Origin: Sanghuangporus weigelae
Taxonomy: Eukaryota; Basidiomycota; Agaricomycetes; Hymenochaetales; Hymenochaetaceae
Direction of reading: 5' to 3'
DNA: 64,000 bases
NCBI GenBank assembly: GCA_033182465.1
Contig: CP137321.1
Location: 1,364,001 to 1,428,000, forward strand
A program made the translations under genes and the position numbers. Of the stretch, positions 20,457 to 34,316 are shown piece by piece; the stretch's first letter is position 1; each line of letters begins with the position of its first letter. Under the pieces are notes generated by a model. That model saw only the letters and a program-made list of their open reading frames with translations. It was not told the DNA's origin and made no database searches.

Positions 20457-23400
20457 TTAGTGCCATGGAGCCCATCCAGGGTACATCTTAGACTTTAAGC
20501 AATAGGATAAGTTATCAATCCTAGGAGATATGTTCAAAGTACTCACTAAGTTGCGCAAGTCTGTGGCTTCCTCGATCAAAATCTGTACAAGGTTACTCGT
20601 TGAAATCTCTTTGTTTTTCCTATCGTTCCGGTTCGTATCCTTGGTATATATCCCTCTGAGTTTGCTCTCAATTCCTGTTAGTGCATGCTTGGCCAGTCTA
20701 CGGAGGTCAACTGAGCCTTTCAGGGCATTGAAGTCGGCGTTTCGACGTGCTTTTGATTCCTAATGAAGATGGGTCGAACAAAGAGTAAATGGCCGAAATC
20801 GGGGAACACACCATCTTTCTCTGCTCATCCTCCCATTCCACGAGCGGGTCATGAATAAAAGCGTCTAGTACACTCATAAGAATGTCTTTGTTGTCACGTA
20901 AAAGTTGCAAGGTGATCTCGGCAGCGTTGCGGAACACGCCTTCAACTCCACTAACTCCCAGAGCGTCTACGATGTTCTGAGTCAGCCTGAATGGCACGCG
21001 CTCGGGAACCTCGAGTGATTTTCCCTGTAGAGAAAATATGTCAGTCGAAAGGATCATGGAGCTGAAAATATCCTTTTTACTTTTTCAAACAAACAGTTGA
21101 AGTCGACATGAACGACATCGCCAGTGTTCACGTCCAGCAATATATTCTCAAGGTGGCGATCTCCTAGCCTACGAAGCCGGTTAGTACATGTCATCCAGAC
21201 AGACTCGTCGGCTCACCCAAGGATGAATCCGACCATGGACATGACTGCTAATGTTCGTCCGTATGCCAGTCTGCTGGAGAACCAGGCAGTAGGTTCCGGG
21301 AAGGTATCCAAAAACCACTCATGGAAGAGCGCTGGATATCTAACACGTATCTTGTCAGCATTGATCGAGACCACTGCAAGACATGAGGGTCTTACGAGCA
21401 CAGGATCTTCTCTTTGAAGATCTTCGCCGCCTCTTTGTCGCTGGCATCTTTGATTTTGGCAAAATGGGCCGTCATTTCGCGATTCTTCTGCGATTGTCAA
21501 GTCTGTATCTTGTCAACCAGAGTGAATAACCCACCCAAGCTTCGATTCCTCTAGCAGAATAATACTTCAGAATGATTGGCCTGATTGGCATGGTGTTCGG
21601 GACCCATTGGATGAAGCCGCATTCCTCGTTGAGAGTAACAACACTGTAGGTCCGAATGTCTGGCATGGAACGTCTTTAGCAAAACTTTGTGGGATATTCT
21701 GTATTCTGACTCACGAAGTTGTCGCCGACGTGATTCTGAGTTTGTTTTGAGAAGTTTGTTGATGATCGAATTGAAGTCCATAAGACGAGCATCTTTTCGA
21801 AGATCGTCCTTAGGCTTCCCCAAAAACATGTAAACCTTCCCATCGCTGCCTTGTAGTGTAATCTTCCTCGGTTTTGCCAGGGATCTCATGATATCAATCT
21901 CATCGAAAAATGCTTATATATACGTTTTTGTAAGCGACACCTAGAAAGAAAGTAAGAAATCCCATACCAGCTATTGTTGGTGCATCCGGAGGAAAAGGTT
22001 GATGTGCAGACTGTGAACTTGAAGTTGCTGGCAAACTCACGGTCATCGATTCTTGCAGTGGAACGATAAGGGGAGAAGGGGCCAATCTAGCTAACGAAGG
22101 GAAAGTTTTTGACATGCTAATCGTCTTGATAGAATCATCCTTTATAGAGCGTTCGCAAAGCCGCAGCAATTCCGTTGACAACGCTATCGCACTCTCAACG
22201 AGGAGCGGTACGGGAGTTCTTGCGTTCCTCGAGTTATTCTGAAGATTGAGAGTAAGCACTCCATGCAGATCGCGCCGTGTTATTATTGCGTACCCTCAAC
22301 TGATCCAGTATAGCCGTCCCTCTCTTCGCGCGTATGTCTCTATTAGACTTTACGGCTGAAACGAACATCCAGAGACCTTGTTGTGGATACTCCTGGAGAA
22401 CAGTGGCAATCAATTTCGACAGAGTGTTGTATACTTGGCTGTTCTTGTGTTCCACACGAGAAACAATTTGTGGGAATGCTGTCATCCACTATAGATCCGA
22501 TCCAGTCGTTAGTCGTTTTACATAATCAGAAATGGCTCGAACCTTATAGACAGGTGTTCTGGTAATCGCACGTTGCACCTCCTCGTTGATCTTGATGAAC
22601 TGGTCGCATGTAGCAAATACATCGTCTTCGCCCATGTCAAGCCAGATGGTGAGAAGACGAGGTATTGTTTGATAGGCATATTTGGATCCTAATCGTATGG
22701 CCGTCGCATAGCTCTTCACGGTAAAGAGATTCATTCTCGGTCCCTGACTGTATCCAAGAAATAAGATTGACAAATACAAATGAACAGAGAATTAGATTGA
22801 CTCACGTTGATCTCTTTTCAGCAGTAGAAAGAGCTTTATAGCACTCGTCCTGGAAGTGACCAGCGTGGTAATGTGCACTCTCAAAATCAGATAGATCCTT
22901 TGTTAAATCTGAGAGCTCTTTTGCCACTACGCTGGCATCGTAACGACCGGAATCACGCATCCATTTCGCACGAAGCAGTCTTGCCTAATGTATACTTAGT
23001 TTTGGTAGGTGCCACTGTATGTGATGCGCACCTTTGCTTCGCCACATTTCTTTTCGTCATCGTCTATTTGCATATCCTCAGTGAGATCGATAACACCTTG
23101 GGTGAGGAATTTGCGACGCTCTTCAGTGGTCTTCAATGCGTTCTCAAGTTCATACAGGGCGCGCAGAGGTTCTCCGGATGCCTTCACTAACTTCGCGCTT
23201 TGAAAGAAGGTCAAGGGAGCGTCGCATTCCCGAGCCTGCAGAATAGCGCTATACGCTGTTTGCCAATGCCCGGCTTTTCTCGCAATCTTGGCGCTGTCTA
23301 ACCATGCTCTTCCCATGGCCCGTTTGAATGGAGCGGTTGCTATCTGGCTATAGCGCAGGTTTTAATATATCTCTGAGCATTAATGTATTGATTGGCTTAC

Positions 23401-26400
23401 CTCAGAGAAAAAGTCGTTCTGTGAATGCTGAGTATAGGCTCACGAGCTCGGAAAGAAGGTAATGTCGAATCCAGACGACGCGAAAGCATAGAGAATAACT
23501 CCGGTAGAATCGTAGTCTTCACTTCACCTTCATGCAAGCGACTATTACTATTTCTAACTATTTCAATGTCCCGTACCATGTGCAGCTTCAGGATGGCGTC
23601 ATATGCACGTCGGTAGCCCCTCTCGCCGGCTGCTGTTATCGGAATTCCAAGTTGCAGTCGAGTCGCGGTGATTCTGTTGGCAAAACTTTGGTCATCCGAA
23701 GACCTCAGTGCAAGCAGCAATCGAGCAATAGCCATTTCCCAGCTATCTTCCTGATCTCCTACGATCCGTTGAACTTCATCCCAGTCCTCACTCATCCAAG
23801 CACCTTCTACACGGAATCCAGCAAGCGCGTTCTCCCATTGGGGATTTCGAACGAGTATGCCCTGTATATGAGTACGAAGACTATCTGCAAGAAAATTCAG
23901 TAGTATTCACGTATGGCAATACTTGTAGACAGACCATAGTGTCCCAAATTGCGAAGGCATCTTAATAAACCCAAATGATATTCCAAGTTGTTTGGAGATT
24001 GCTGTAATCGAACCTCCCAGCAGCTCTGCGAAGAAGTCCACCTTCCGGTACTCTCATGCTGCCGGATTTGGTGCTCGATAGATGGAAGCGTAATATAAGC
24101 GGAAATACCCTCCATTCCATCCGGCTCATCGAGATGGGAGTAGATCTCGTGTAGCTTGTCATAATATTCCTGAAGATCCTCACGAGACGCACCCGCGCCA
24201 CTCAACGAGATTATCTGCTTCTCAAAATTTACTAAAGAACGAGCGTAGGATTTGCATTGGAAAGCGGCTTTTGCAATCAGCACCTGGTCGATGCTTGCCA
24301 AGATGGAATCTACACGGGTGACTTCTAGTTCAGCTTCACTCGTTCCGGAGTCATGATGAATCCGTTTTCTTTCACTGCGCCTTCCGTTAATATGCTGGCG
24401 CGCGATGCGGATCCATTTGTTCAGATGGTCCATGAGCATGAAGATTGCCTGGGTAGAAGTTAGAAATATAATTCCATGATAAGAGATAGACGTACCTGAG
24501 CACTGAGCAAGCGCTTATCTGCAGAAGAACTGCTTGTTGCGTCCAGTTGATCTTCCAGAACCGATACAATTTCATTGCGGATTTTCTGAGTGACATCTTC
24601 ACTGCCAGAGATCAGGATGTTGAGAACGAGATGAGGAAGCAATTGGTGGGCGACTCCGACGTCCTTGTTCCGGACAGCCAGTCGAAAGGCATCGAATATG
24701 GTCTTCGCCATGACTCCTTGGACCTGGCCTATCAAGAAAGCGGTCCATAGCTGTAGCCATTCTCTGTATGTCTGCTGTCCGGGATAAATTGGATGTTGGC
24801 AGTTGACAGCCACGCTGGTGCTGCTTATGGCAAATTTTCCCTCGAGTAGTGGCGTCACGGTCTCGAGTACGTGTTTTGGCAATGAAGACCAACGATTTCG
24901 TACCTTGAGAGGCACAGAAGTTCCAGCAATAGCAAGATCGGATGTAAACCTGCAAAATTTCAGAAGCTCCTGGATTGCAAAGGCCAAATGACTCTGGTAT
25001 TTCAGGTCGCTGGTTGACCGAAATGCACCAACAAGTGTGTTTTGAATGAGATATTTGGCGAAATCCATCGCTTCGTTCTCGTCACGGAAGTTATTGAGGA
25101 CGATCATATCATCGTCGGGGGAAGGAATGTCGAATCTATCCGGATCCACGGCGCCCAGAATTCCGAGACAATCGAACGCCAGAAGTCGAAGACTTTCTAT
25201 ATTATCACCATCACGACAAGCGACCACGAGAAGAGCCTTGGTTATTTGCCCGATGAGAGGATCAAATGCGTCTCCAGATGCGAGACTCTGAACGAAGTCT
25301 CGTTGTTCCATTAACATGAATGTTCTTAATTCCTCGAGAGCCTGAATGACAACCGTGTTGTTGTCCGAGTATGTTCGCTCCAGGACACGTTCTAGCCGAT
25401 CTTTTATGGAAATACTCCGTCTGGCCTCTCGTAATTTATGTGCTCTCATCTGAAGTTCAGGCACTGACGAGAAGTCAACAATGTCGTCGATATACTCGCC
25501 CAGCTCACCAAATGCATCATTCAAGATGTAATCGATGGTTCGCTTTGCGAGTTCACGCTCTTCTAACCCAAGTGAAGGCCATATGTGAACCAATGCCGCA
25601 GTGGTAGGACCAACATGAGGGCCTAAGTCTTTAAGCGACAGCGTTACAATGAATGAGTGCCAAGTTAGCAATGCGGCTCTTGAAAGCGCCGCAAGACCGA
25701 TTGTGCTCTGCAATGTCGCCATGATCTTTCGATCCAGGTTCAGAATAATACCCTAAAACATCGAGGTAACGAGAGAAACGCTTACTTGCGGTGCTACCGC
25801 GCTAATGGAAGATCCCACTTCCTTAACGAGAGCATTGAGCCCGAGAAGAACTTTACGCTTCATATCGTCCGTTTTGCGGCCTTGTACATCCTGCAGGATG
25901 TCATTAAGAAGTGCAATTATTCCCAGCATGTACATTTTCAGAAAGCTTCCGATATGCTGTGCTACGACTTGTCGATCATGCGTAGAAGGAGCGAGTGTTC
26001 GCTCTACCTTGCGTATAGCTCGTACAGCCTTGAATATCGTTATACAAAACATCATCTTAGTAAGAGAGAGAATACTTACGTCTGCCGCGACTTCTTTGTC
26101 CTCATCGCCCATTTTTACGACCAGCTTTCCGAGAAGAGGGACGATGCAGCTCTTGACCACATTTCCCAGCCCAATTTTTGCTCTGTTGGCAGCCTCGCTC
26201 AGAGTAGAAAGTATGAAAGAGAGAGCCTTGTCCGTATCATTCGGGTCTTTAAGAAGAAACACATGGGCCAGAATGTCTGCAGACGCATTCAAGAAGAGCG
26301 TGGACACGGATTTGCCAAGTTCTTTATGTATGTGCTCCAAAGCACTCTGATTACAAGTCCCAAATAGACGAGGAAGGGTATACGGTAGGGTGACGGATAG

Positions 26401-28944
26401 AAAATCGCTCGGGGACAACGATAGAAATCGACAGGTTTCTAGTATTGCATTCGGTCGTAGGGGCATTGTGGATACGACGAATGTCGATATTTGCTCCAAA
26501 AATGGTGAGATAAGCAGGTACGGTGTCTTCTTGTGGTACTTCGCCAAACCCAACAGCTTAGAAGATGATTGCAATGTACTTGGCGTCAGTTCTTTGCTAA
26601 GTGCTCGTCAGTGGAATGATCGACTTACTTGCATGTACGCGACGCCTCTAAGCAGAATACTACTCTGCTCTAACTGAGTGACGATAATGAAAAGCGCTTT
26701 GCCTAGGATGTCTATGCTTGCTGTTTTCCCTATACTTCCGAGAGAGATAAGCGTCGTTTCTTTGACGCTGTCCTTCTTGTGACAGAGGAGCAAAGTGATT
26801 GTGTCGAAAACAAAAGTTAACCGCTTGATGATGCCACGCCTCATAATTCTTTCATACAAACGTGTAAGTTCCGCCAGGGCTCGTCTGATGGAAGAGTTAG
26901 ATGCATAGCAAACGAAAACAAAGGCACTGACATACCCTGACGCAAGCCGGACGGAACGGTCTTGATTTTGCATACCCTGACTAATAAGTTTAATAATAAT
27001 ATTCAGTTTGTCTTCGCTGAACCCTCCTGTGTGATGCCTAAGGCAAACGGAGAGGGCTTCTTGAGTTGCTTTCGAAACAGCGGAAGTGACTTCTTCCTCT
27101 GGTCCATTATGAAGGCATGCGAGGCAAGCAATGAATTTTGACATTAGCGATATTAGCGGAGGCTGGCACAGAGACGTCGGTGTGCCTCGGCAGCAATCTT
27201 CGTCAGAAGGATGGGCGAGCGTGCACGCGGTTAATTTCAATGCTCTAATTGCCTTCATCCTACAAGATGCAGAAGGGTCGGATAGTGGCCTGACAAGCAG
27301 GTTTAACGACAGGCACGAAAACACAACAATCAACATACTGCGTCAGTTTCATTCTTAACCCTTCCATTACTCCGGAAAGCCAACTTGCATCGCTTGATTC
27401 ATCACTGGGTATCCAAGACCGGTCTTCGCCACGAATATTGTCCTGGATTATCTGAACGAGGCGTTCCTTCAATTGCAGATCCTCTCGTTTCCTCTTTCCG
27501 GTCACCGATTCGCTGTGAGTAGACTCTTGAAGTCTAAGAGCCGTATCAATAGCTGCTAAGATATCACCAAATCGGTCAAGAGGCTCCTTCTTGGACATTA
27601 GTTGTTTCAGGGATTCAACGGCTCGTTGGTCGAGTCCTTTCAATGAGGCCCGGATAGCTGATGTTGAGGCATCCTGCAAATATGTTTCAGTGCAATTCGC
27701 ACAGGAACATGGAACGACTGACGAGAAGTAATTGGGAGCTGTCTTCTGACACATTCCGGAGAACAAGCTCCAATACAAGAGAGGTGGAATTTTGTGGATG
27801 CAGAGAAATCAAACCGGAGCTGAAACAGTCGCGTAGGGCATTGTCGACGACCTTCACATCCCCGCTAAGACCTTCCCTAAGTCGGAAAACAAGTATTATG
27901 GTAAGAATAGATGCCAACACATCGCGACCCGCATTGCTTATTGAATACAGATGGTGGACGTCACGAATAAAAGACGCAAGTGCCTCAAGACGCGAACTGT
28001 TCGGCAGGGCCATCTCTGGAGAGAGGAGGAGGTCCAGCAGGTTACGCGCGATAATAACGATTCCTCTCTGAGCCGCTGTAAATCGCAGCTCCTCTCGTCT
28101 GCTAATTTCGAAACAGACAACGGCAATAGAAAACAGATCTACGCAAGCAAGACATGACATGGCTTGGTTGCTAATCTCAAAGCTCGTAACGGCCCTCGGA
28201 CCTTCCTACAATGTGGATTTCTCAACTATGTCGTTGACAGGGACAGGGAAATTTCCATACTTCACCTGACAGTCCCGTTAGGTCCCCGTAATCCAACTTC
28301 AAGGGCCAGACACCGTTTGGCATTTGATCAAGTAAAACTTGAAGAGCGTAAGCATATGCTTCCGTATATGTAGAAAGAACGTGCGCACCATTTTCTATTT
28401 CCAATGATTTGTCCAACACATTCTTTACCACCGATGATTCCGCCGTACTCCTCGCGAACGCCCTGAGAATGGATGACATCGTCCTGACGAATTTGCCGCG
28501 CAGAGCAGAAGGGCTTTCTACTTTATTGCATGTAGTCGAAAAGGAACAGCTCCAGGCTTCCAGGATAAGCAGAAGATTGGGTAATTTTCGCAGAATGTCA
28601 ATGGAACGGTTGTCCGTTTCTGAAAACAGTCCTTCAACTCGAATTGCAGCTCGTTCAATGACCGTCAAGCTTGTTGCACATAATTTAATCTTCTCATGCA
28701 ACGTGTTCCATAGCACAGTCCGAGGCTTCGGGAAAGTCGCGAGGAAATGTTCGGACAGGCCTTCGATTATCGTTGCCCAGCTTTCTCTAGCGGATGCGGG
28801 AATAAGTTCATTGTTGTTCTCGCTAAGGTTTTCTGCTATAAGCGTCTCAAGGTAGGTAAGTAGTTCGGAAGGAGAGGCTTCTTTGCCACGGCCGGAACGT
28901 AGCGAACCGACTGGAAATGGCGTTGAGGGTACGCTCGGAGGCAT
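20457..28944 (-). CDS. MEC1: ATR/Mec1/Rad3 checkpoint kinase
   Basis: The largest gene here, with many short introns. ATG at 28942-28944 (MPPSVPSTPFPVG) leads into HEAT-repeat helices; a UME-type segment (YHKKTPYLLISPFLEQISTF) lies near 26500; FAT-domain helices fill about 21900-25700. The kinase domain begins near 21880 with LAKPRKITLQGSDGKVYMFL and KPKDDLRKDARLMDFNSIIN, then LNEECGFIQWVPNT, the catalytic LGDRHLENILLD (about 21125-21165), VHVDFNCLFEKG and FRLTQNIVDALGVSGVEGVF. The FATC end is LIEEATDLRNLSKMYPGWAPWH with TAA at 20457-20459. KPKDDLRKDARLM with LNEECG points to ATR rather than TOR or ATM. It senses RPA-coated single-stranded DNA with an ATRIP partner and starts the replication checkpoint. 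Confidence 0.94.
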
Positions 28945-29175
28945 ACGTGGTGGCTAAGTAGAATGGCTAAGTAGTTGACAAGAACTCTGAGACGCGCGCG
29001 TGGCTCGGTCGCGATATCGCCGGCCCTGAAGAGCAAAGCGAGAGGATTAATATAAAATATTATTATAATATCACGATGTCATCCTCGTCGCCATTATTTA
29101 TTGCATTACCGACTGGCACACGAAGATGAAAGAGAGAAACATCCTCATGCGTGGGATAAGTACAAATAAATTTCA

Positions 29176-32165
29176 TTACTTCCTCCCCGCACGTCTTTTC
29201 TCCTTCGCTTTTTCTTTCTCCATTTTCTTCTGTTCCGCCCTCTCGCGCTCTATCGTTGCGAAGACCTTGTTCATCTTATCCGTGTACGACCGATCCTTCT
29301 CCTGCTGCTCCTTCTCCTTGACAGAAGCCATGAACCGTGCATCCTTGCGTAACTCTCGGATAGCGCCCTTCCTCTCCTGCTTGTACTGATACCGAAGTTT
29401 TGTGGCCGCCGCGCGTTCTTGATCCGGATCGTTCTTGCGAAGGTAGCTCGACGAGTGACTTTCGAGTTTGGGAATATACGTAGCTATTGGAATCGGTTTG
29501 TGCGCTTGCAAGACCAGAGGTTCCCTTGATTGTCGCGCGAATTTCAGCAAGCGGTCGATCGTATCCTTCGTATTGGTAACCTTTGCCTAATATTTGTCAG
29601 CTCTTGATTCTCGGGAATTTCAACATGTATCGCACTTTAACAGGTTCAGATGCCCAAGCTGTCGAGATACTTTGCAAGATCTCCACTGCGGGTTGGAACA
29701 TCTCTATGAAGCCGTCGGAACTCTTGTACAAATCCGCGGTATATCGCGTGAGGTCCAGAGACGTCACGAACAAATCCACCTTATCTTGTTCGGAGCCACT
29801 TGCATCCCCTGCCAAAAGCTTGACCAAATTTGGAGGACGTGGTAATAAGTCCTTCGCTGCTTTCTTGGACAAACGAAGCTTTTGACACAAGGCATTCTTG
29901 AAATCCGGACTAGGGAATGAACCAGGCATGGAATCTACGTCTTTGATGGAATGAGGCGCAAGATGTAGGATAGTGTTCAGGAGGAAGACCATAACTTCCG
30001 GCACCAGACGTTTTGAATACTCTTCGTACTGTAGGAAGAGCGTAGACAAGAATAGTCCGCTAGCAATATCATTGTGTGATCGAACACGACCCAACCCTAG
30101 GTAAGCACCCATGAGTAACCGTGCAGGAGAGACTACAGGGTGTTTCATGTCACTGGTCGGCCATACATGGCTGATGACCCATAACAAAGCTAACTCGGAA
30201 GTCCCTGGCCATGTCTTCGAGTCTAGGGATGTTGCACCCTTTGACAGTCCTCGTGTCAGGTTTTTCTGCATGAGCTTGAGCTTCGAAATAAAATGATTGG
30301 CTGACTCGGTCGGACAAGACGTCGTTAGAGAACGGATGTGAGGTAAAAGAAGAGGTAGCAGTTGGAAAGACGGTGTAGGTTGTGCTGATATATGAAGAAT
30401 ATAATCAATGAGTACTCCAGTCAAAGACTATCAAGAGTAGCGTCAGCTTTCGATACTGAACAAACCCGACTCATTTACCTGAAGTTTGAACTTATTGTCC
30501 TGGCCTAGGCTGGGGTGATACAGAGTACGTATACGTTGAATTACTGTCGGAACATCCTTCTCGTCGACGTCTTCAACGATCTCAAGGAAGTCGTCAAACG
30601 TCTCCGGACAAGGAAAAGTGAATGGTAACTCCTGTCCAACAGCTTTGCCCTTGCCTTTCTTAGTCGTTGTTGGTTTTGATCCAGATACAAGGCTATCGGC
30701 AACCGAGTCAGCTACATCATCCGACTCTTCAAACCCTTCGTCAGCATCGTCTTCATCTTCATCGTTCTCAGACAAGTCATCCTCCCCTTCTTCTGCTTCT
30801 TCGTCGCTCAATTGGTCTTCTTCTGACGCATCCCCTTTCAAGCCTGCTCCAAGACCGTCCCATTCTACTTCGTCTTCGTCGATAAAGTCATCGTCGAGAT
30901 CATCTGCAGCAGCGGTACGTCGCGCTCTCTTCCCGCTTCGCCCATTTTCGTCTTCGCTGCTTTTGTCATCTTCACCCATCATTCGTTTCTGCCGTTTCCT
31001 CTCTGCTTTTTCAAGTGCATCTTTCGCCTCCAAGGCTAGCTCTTCTTCAGTTTTGGTACGATCCTTAGGCTTTGCTCGTTTGTCCAACGCAAGCTCTCGA
31101 ACATGTTGGTCATAATCTAGGTCCTCGTCCTTATTCTCTTTTGCAAGCTCTGATGATGCAACATCAGCGTTGCCATTAGCAAATAACAACCCGCGAATGT
31201 CATTGAGCTCCTCATCAAGTTGGTGACGGGCATCAGCGTCCATTTGTCGCTGAGCCTGTCTTTCGAACTAAAGATCGATTTTAACGACTAGTAGTGAGAA
31301 GTGGAGAAGCTATTCATGCCTTATGCTGTTTGCTCTTGGCAATGACCTCCGCCATGACTTCTGCTTTGGATTTCTTCCGAGGCGGCTAAATTACCGACAG
31401 CAATTAAAAACTACCATCGATACTTTCGGATAGTATTCGCTTACCTCTCCCTCTCCTCCTTCTTCCTCCTCGTCTTCAAACCCTCCGAAGTGCACGCGCT
31501 TTACGGTATCCTTGTTAATCTTTCCTGATTTGCAAGATAAGGATGCCGAAACGTCTCAGTTATGGATGCATACCATCAGATTCTTCATCTCCGTCGTCAT
31601 CCGGACCCAGACCTGCGTCATCAAAGTCATCCATCTTGGACAAACTCCGACCGTAGTGAGTCAGTTCGTCCTCGTCCTCCAGATTGAACGCGACACCCTT
31701 GGTTGCACGCTGCCTCTCTTTCGTGAATCGTTCCAGCATACGCTCCTCAGGGGTCATCGCGGGGTCATTTTCACCAAAACGGCGGTCAATTATTCCTCCT
31801 GAATGATTTCTTTGCTCATACTCCTTAAGCAATGTTTTCTTCCGCTACGACAAGGCGTTGATCATGGATATAAAGTAACAAAGCAGGGCACGCACCTGTT
31901 CGATCCCTACTTGTTTACTCGCCTGAGGCTTACCCGTGGCTCCCTTTATCTTCCTCCCGCCGACGTCATGCTTTAACTTTGTAACCTTGACGTCGAATGG
32001 ATTCAGTCTTTGATTAATTTCATGGAGTTTCTGCGCTTTCTTGTCCTTATCGGTTTCTCGTGAGACAGCTCCATGTTTGCGCTTCTTGCTTGGATGAGGT
32101 TGCCGATTTAGTCCAGCCTGGGCAAGAGCAGACTTGAGCTGCGTTAATTGAGAGCCCTTGGCCAT
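29176..32165 (-). CDS. NOP14: Nop14, small-subunit processome protein
   Basis: The start [20 protein letters not shown] matches the Nop14 N-terminus. Then come [60 protein letters not shown] and DDFDDAGLG, a long acidic region (about 30650-30900), [20 protein letters not shown] and [16 protein letters not shown], helical repeats ([29 protein letters not shown]), and a basic C-terminus ending [10 protein letters not shown]. Nop14 is needed for 18S rRNA processing and export of the 40S precursor with Noc4 and Emg1. The stop overlaps a lysine-rich tail at 29176. It is divergent from the acyltransferase gene; starts are 195 bp apart. Confidence 0.95.
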
Positions 32166-32360
32166 TTTGAGATTGTTCTGGTACGTGCCAGTCTGGCAAG
32201 GCAAGAAAGTTTTGAGAGAGTTTCCTTTTTGGCGAGCTGAGGATTTGCGTCGCATGTTTCCGGCCGGAAAGTCGCTGGCCCCATAGCCCTGGTCGACACG
32301 CGTATCGTGGACGCTCTTCCACTTGAACGACGATTTGTCGCTGGGTTGTGAGCAAGCGAG

Positions 32361-33559
32361 ATGTCGCTGCTCAACCTAGTAAAGCCTCTTGCATACCTCT
32401 CCGTTCCCGTTTTTCTTTTGCGTACGGCGAGTAATGCTTCCCCATTGGCACGCTATTATGTCCGACTAGGAATCTATCTCTCGACGGTCGGCGTATGCTC
32501 GCTCTGGGGCGTGTTTGTATCCATTGGAATGTCTTTAATTGGACGGCGCTATGATATTAACTGGGTCATCGCGCGAAGCTTCTACAATCTCGCGAGCCGA
32601 TTCTTGGGGATAACCGTCGAGATCGAGGGCGAGGAGCATTTATCTACGCGGCCGGTTGTGCTCATTATGAATCACCAGAGCATGCTTGATATACTTATCA
32701 TCGGTCGGTGTGTGCGTTCGGCATATGCTAATGAACGTGGATGCTCAGTTTCACTTTGATTGTAGGGTCTTTCCGAAGCAAGCTTCCATCACTTCTAAGA
32801 AGGAGCTTCAATGGATGCCTTTGCTAGGACAATTCATGACGCTTTCTGGTGCAGTATTCATCGATCGCACCAACAACTCAAGCGCAGTTAAATCTGTGGC
32901 CGCGGCCGGCCAGGCGATGAAGGAACGTGGAACTTCAATATGGGTCTTCCCCGAAGGCACGCGAACCCTCAGCGAACATTCCGACATGCTACCATTCAAA
33001 AAAGGCTCCTTCCATCTCGCCGTGCAAGCGGGTGTACCGATTACGCCTTTGGTTTGCCAGAATTATTGGCGCTTGTATCACAAGGGCACGTTTGAAAGTG
33101 GACTAATAAAAGTCAAAGGTGTGTGTATTTTCCATCGTCTTTCGCTTCTCACGTCTAATGTTGTCCCTAGTGCTTCCACCAGTGTCAACCGCCGGATTGA
33201 CTTCGGCAAGCGTGAGTGAACTGGTAGTGAGAGTGAGAACGCAGATGCTCGAAACGCTCCACGACATTTCTGGAGATTCTGCTGTAGCGGCGTCTTCTGT
33301 CGAAAAGCCAATAGGTCCCGTCGAGCCTTCCGAGCACGTTCAAGAAGCGATCGGTCCCAGTCTATCTGATGTCTCTGTGCCTAGTCCTGACAGGGACGAA
33401 ACGCCTCAGCCACCTTCTCCTGCTCCCCAAACCCTTGCGGTCGACACGTCTGCTCCACAAGACTCACGACGAAACGGAAGTGACGGAGGACCGAGGACAG
33501 AATCGGACGATGGAATGGTTCTTGTCGACAGACCAGAGACACCTTCGGTCGTCGCATGA
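32361..33559 (+). CDS. SLC1: 1-acyl-sn-glycerol-3-phosphate acyltransferase
   Basis: Three exons. N-terminal membrane segments (ARYYVRLGIYLSTVGVCSLW) precede the PlsC domain: VVLIMNHQSMLDILIIGRVF (motif I, catalytic His and Asp of NHQSMLD), WMPLLGQFMTLSGAVFIDR, IWVFPEGTRT (motif III) and VQAGVPITPLVCQNY. The C-terminus is a long Ser/Pro tail not needed for catalysis in the family. The enzyme makes phosphatidic acid from lysophosphatidic acid in the ER or lipid droplets, a central step in phospholipid and triacylglycerol synthesis. Introns at about 32708-32765 and 33119-33170 keep the frame (IGR-VFPK; KVK-VLPP). The extended acidic, Ser/Thr-rich tail may be a phosphorylated regulatory region; this is inference. 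Confidence 0.93.
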
Positions 33560-34095
33560 AGCTCGTGAAACCGTCGTTCATATCCCCAATTCAAATGTAT
33601 GGCCGCGTGAAGGGCATATGACCTACCCACTCTTCTGAGGTTGTCTTCGGAGTGCCTGACAAGTTGCATGAATGTTTTGAGAGCTCTGTTGCTTTGTGCA
33701 GAGTCAATTACTGTTTGGGATCATGTACTTTGGTCATTAGGATTCTAACAGTAGTCATCGCGTGTATGACTATACATTCCTGCTTTCCACTTCTTCGCAA
33801 TACTGGATATTTTCTTCATTCATAATCAATATTAACGAGACGGTTCAGTTCAGTGCGCATAGCTATAAATAATGATAGATCGAAATTAAATTGATATTGT
33901 TTGTACTTGTTTTGACTCAATCGGCCGATGAAGCGTATCTATTGAATCTATCCCTCATTCTTCTGCTCCGCAGCGCAAGATATACACGCGCACAACGCAG
34001 CAGGACAGTATGGCAGTGGCTACGCGGTTAAGGTGGAAGGGTATGGGTTTTCCCCACAGACGTGACGAAGAGGATTATTATAGGTTCGGCGTGGT

Positions 34096-34151
34096 AGGCC
34101 CGAGAGATGCATCCATGCGCTCGGACACTGCCCATGCAGGCCTGAGAGATG
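34096..34151. promoter_or_regulatory. Two copies of AGGCCYGAGAGATG, 42 bp apart
   Basis: AGGCCCGAGAGATG (34096-34109) and AGGCCTGAGAGATG (34138-34151) match at 13 of 14 bases in the same orientation, four helical turns apart, 100-155 bp upstream of a TATA box. The pattern suggests a paired binding site. Confidence 0.5.
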
Positions 34152-34250
34152 GTGCATATGCTCCAGCACATCCTCCGCTCTTCGTCTCCTACCCCCATCT
34201 CGACACGTTTTCAGCACTTCTGCGGGCCTTTTGCGCCCATCTGAGCATCT

Positions 34251-34257
34251 TATAAAC
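34251..34257 (+). promoter_or_regulatory. TATA box of the arrestin-fold gene
   Basis: TATAAAC lies 66 bp before the ATG at 34317, the same spacing as the DDI1 TATA box. Confidence 0.55.
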
Positions 34258-34316
34258 CAGCACAACTTGCTCTGCCACACTCATAGTTATAGCCAATATT
34301 TCATCTTACGCGTAAT

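Larger units (their letters stand above)
33560..34316. promoter_or_regulatory. Upstream region of the arrestin-fold gene
   Basis: 757 bp. The first part is the acyltransferase 3' flank, AT-rich. The last 230 bp look like a promoter, with a repeated 14-mer (34096-34151), a TATA box at 34251 and no convincing gene. A short plus-strand open frame at 34010-34255 lacks family features. Confidence 0.55.

Noticed and set aside
34010-34255. 81-codon plus-strand open frame before the arrestin-fold gene
   Set aside because: It ends at the TATA box, shows no family resemblance and overlaps the repeated promoter 14-mers.
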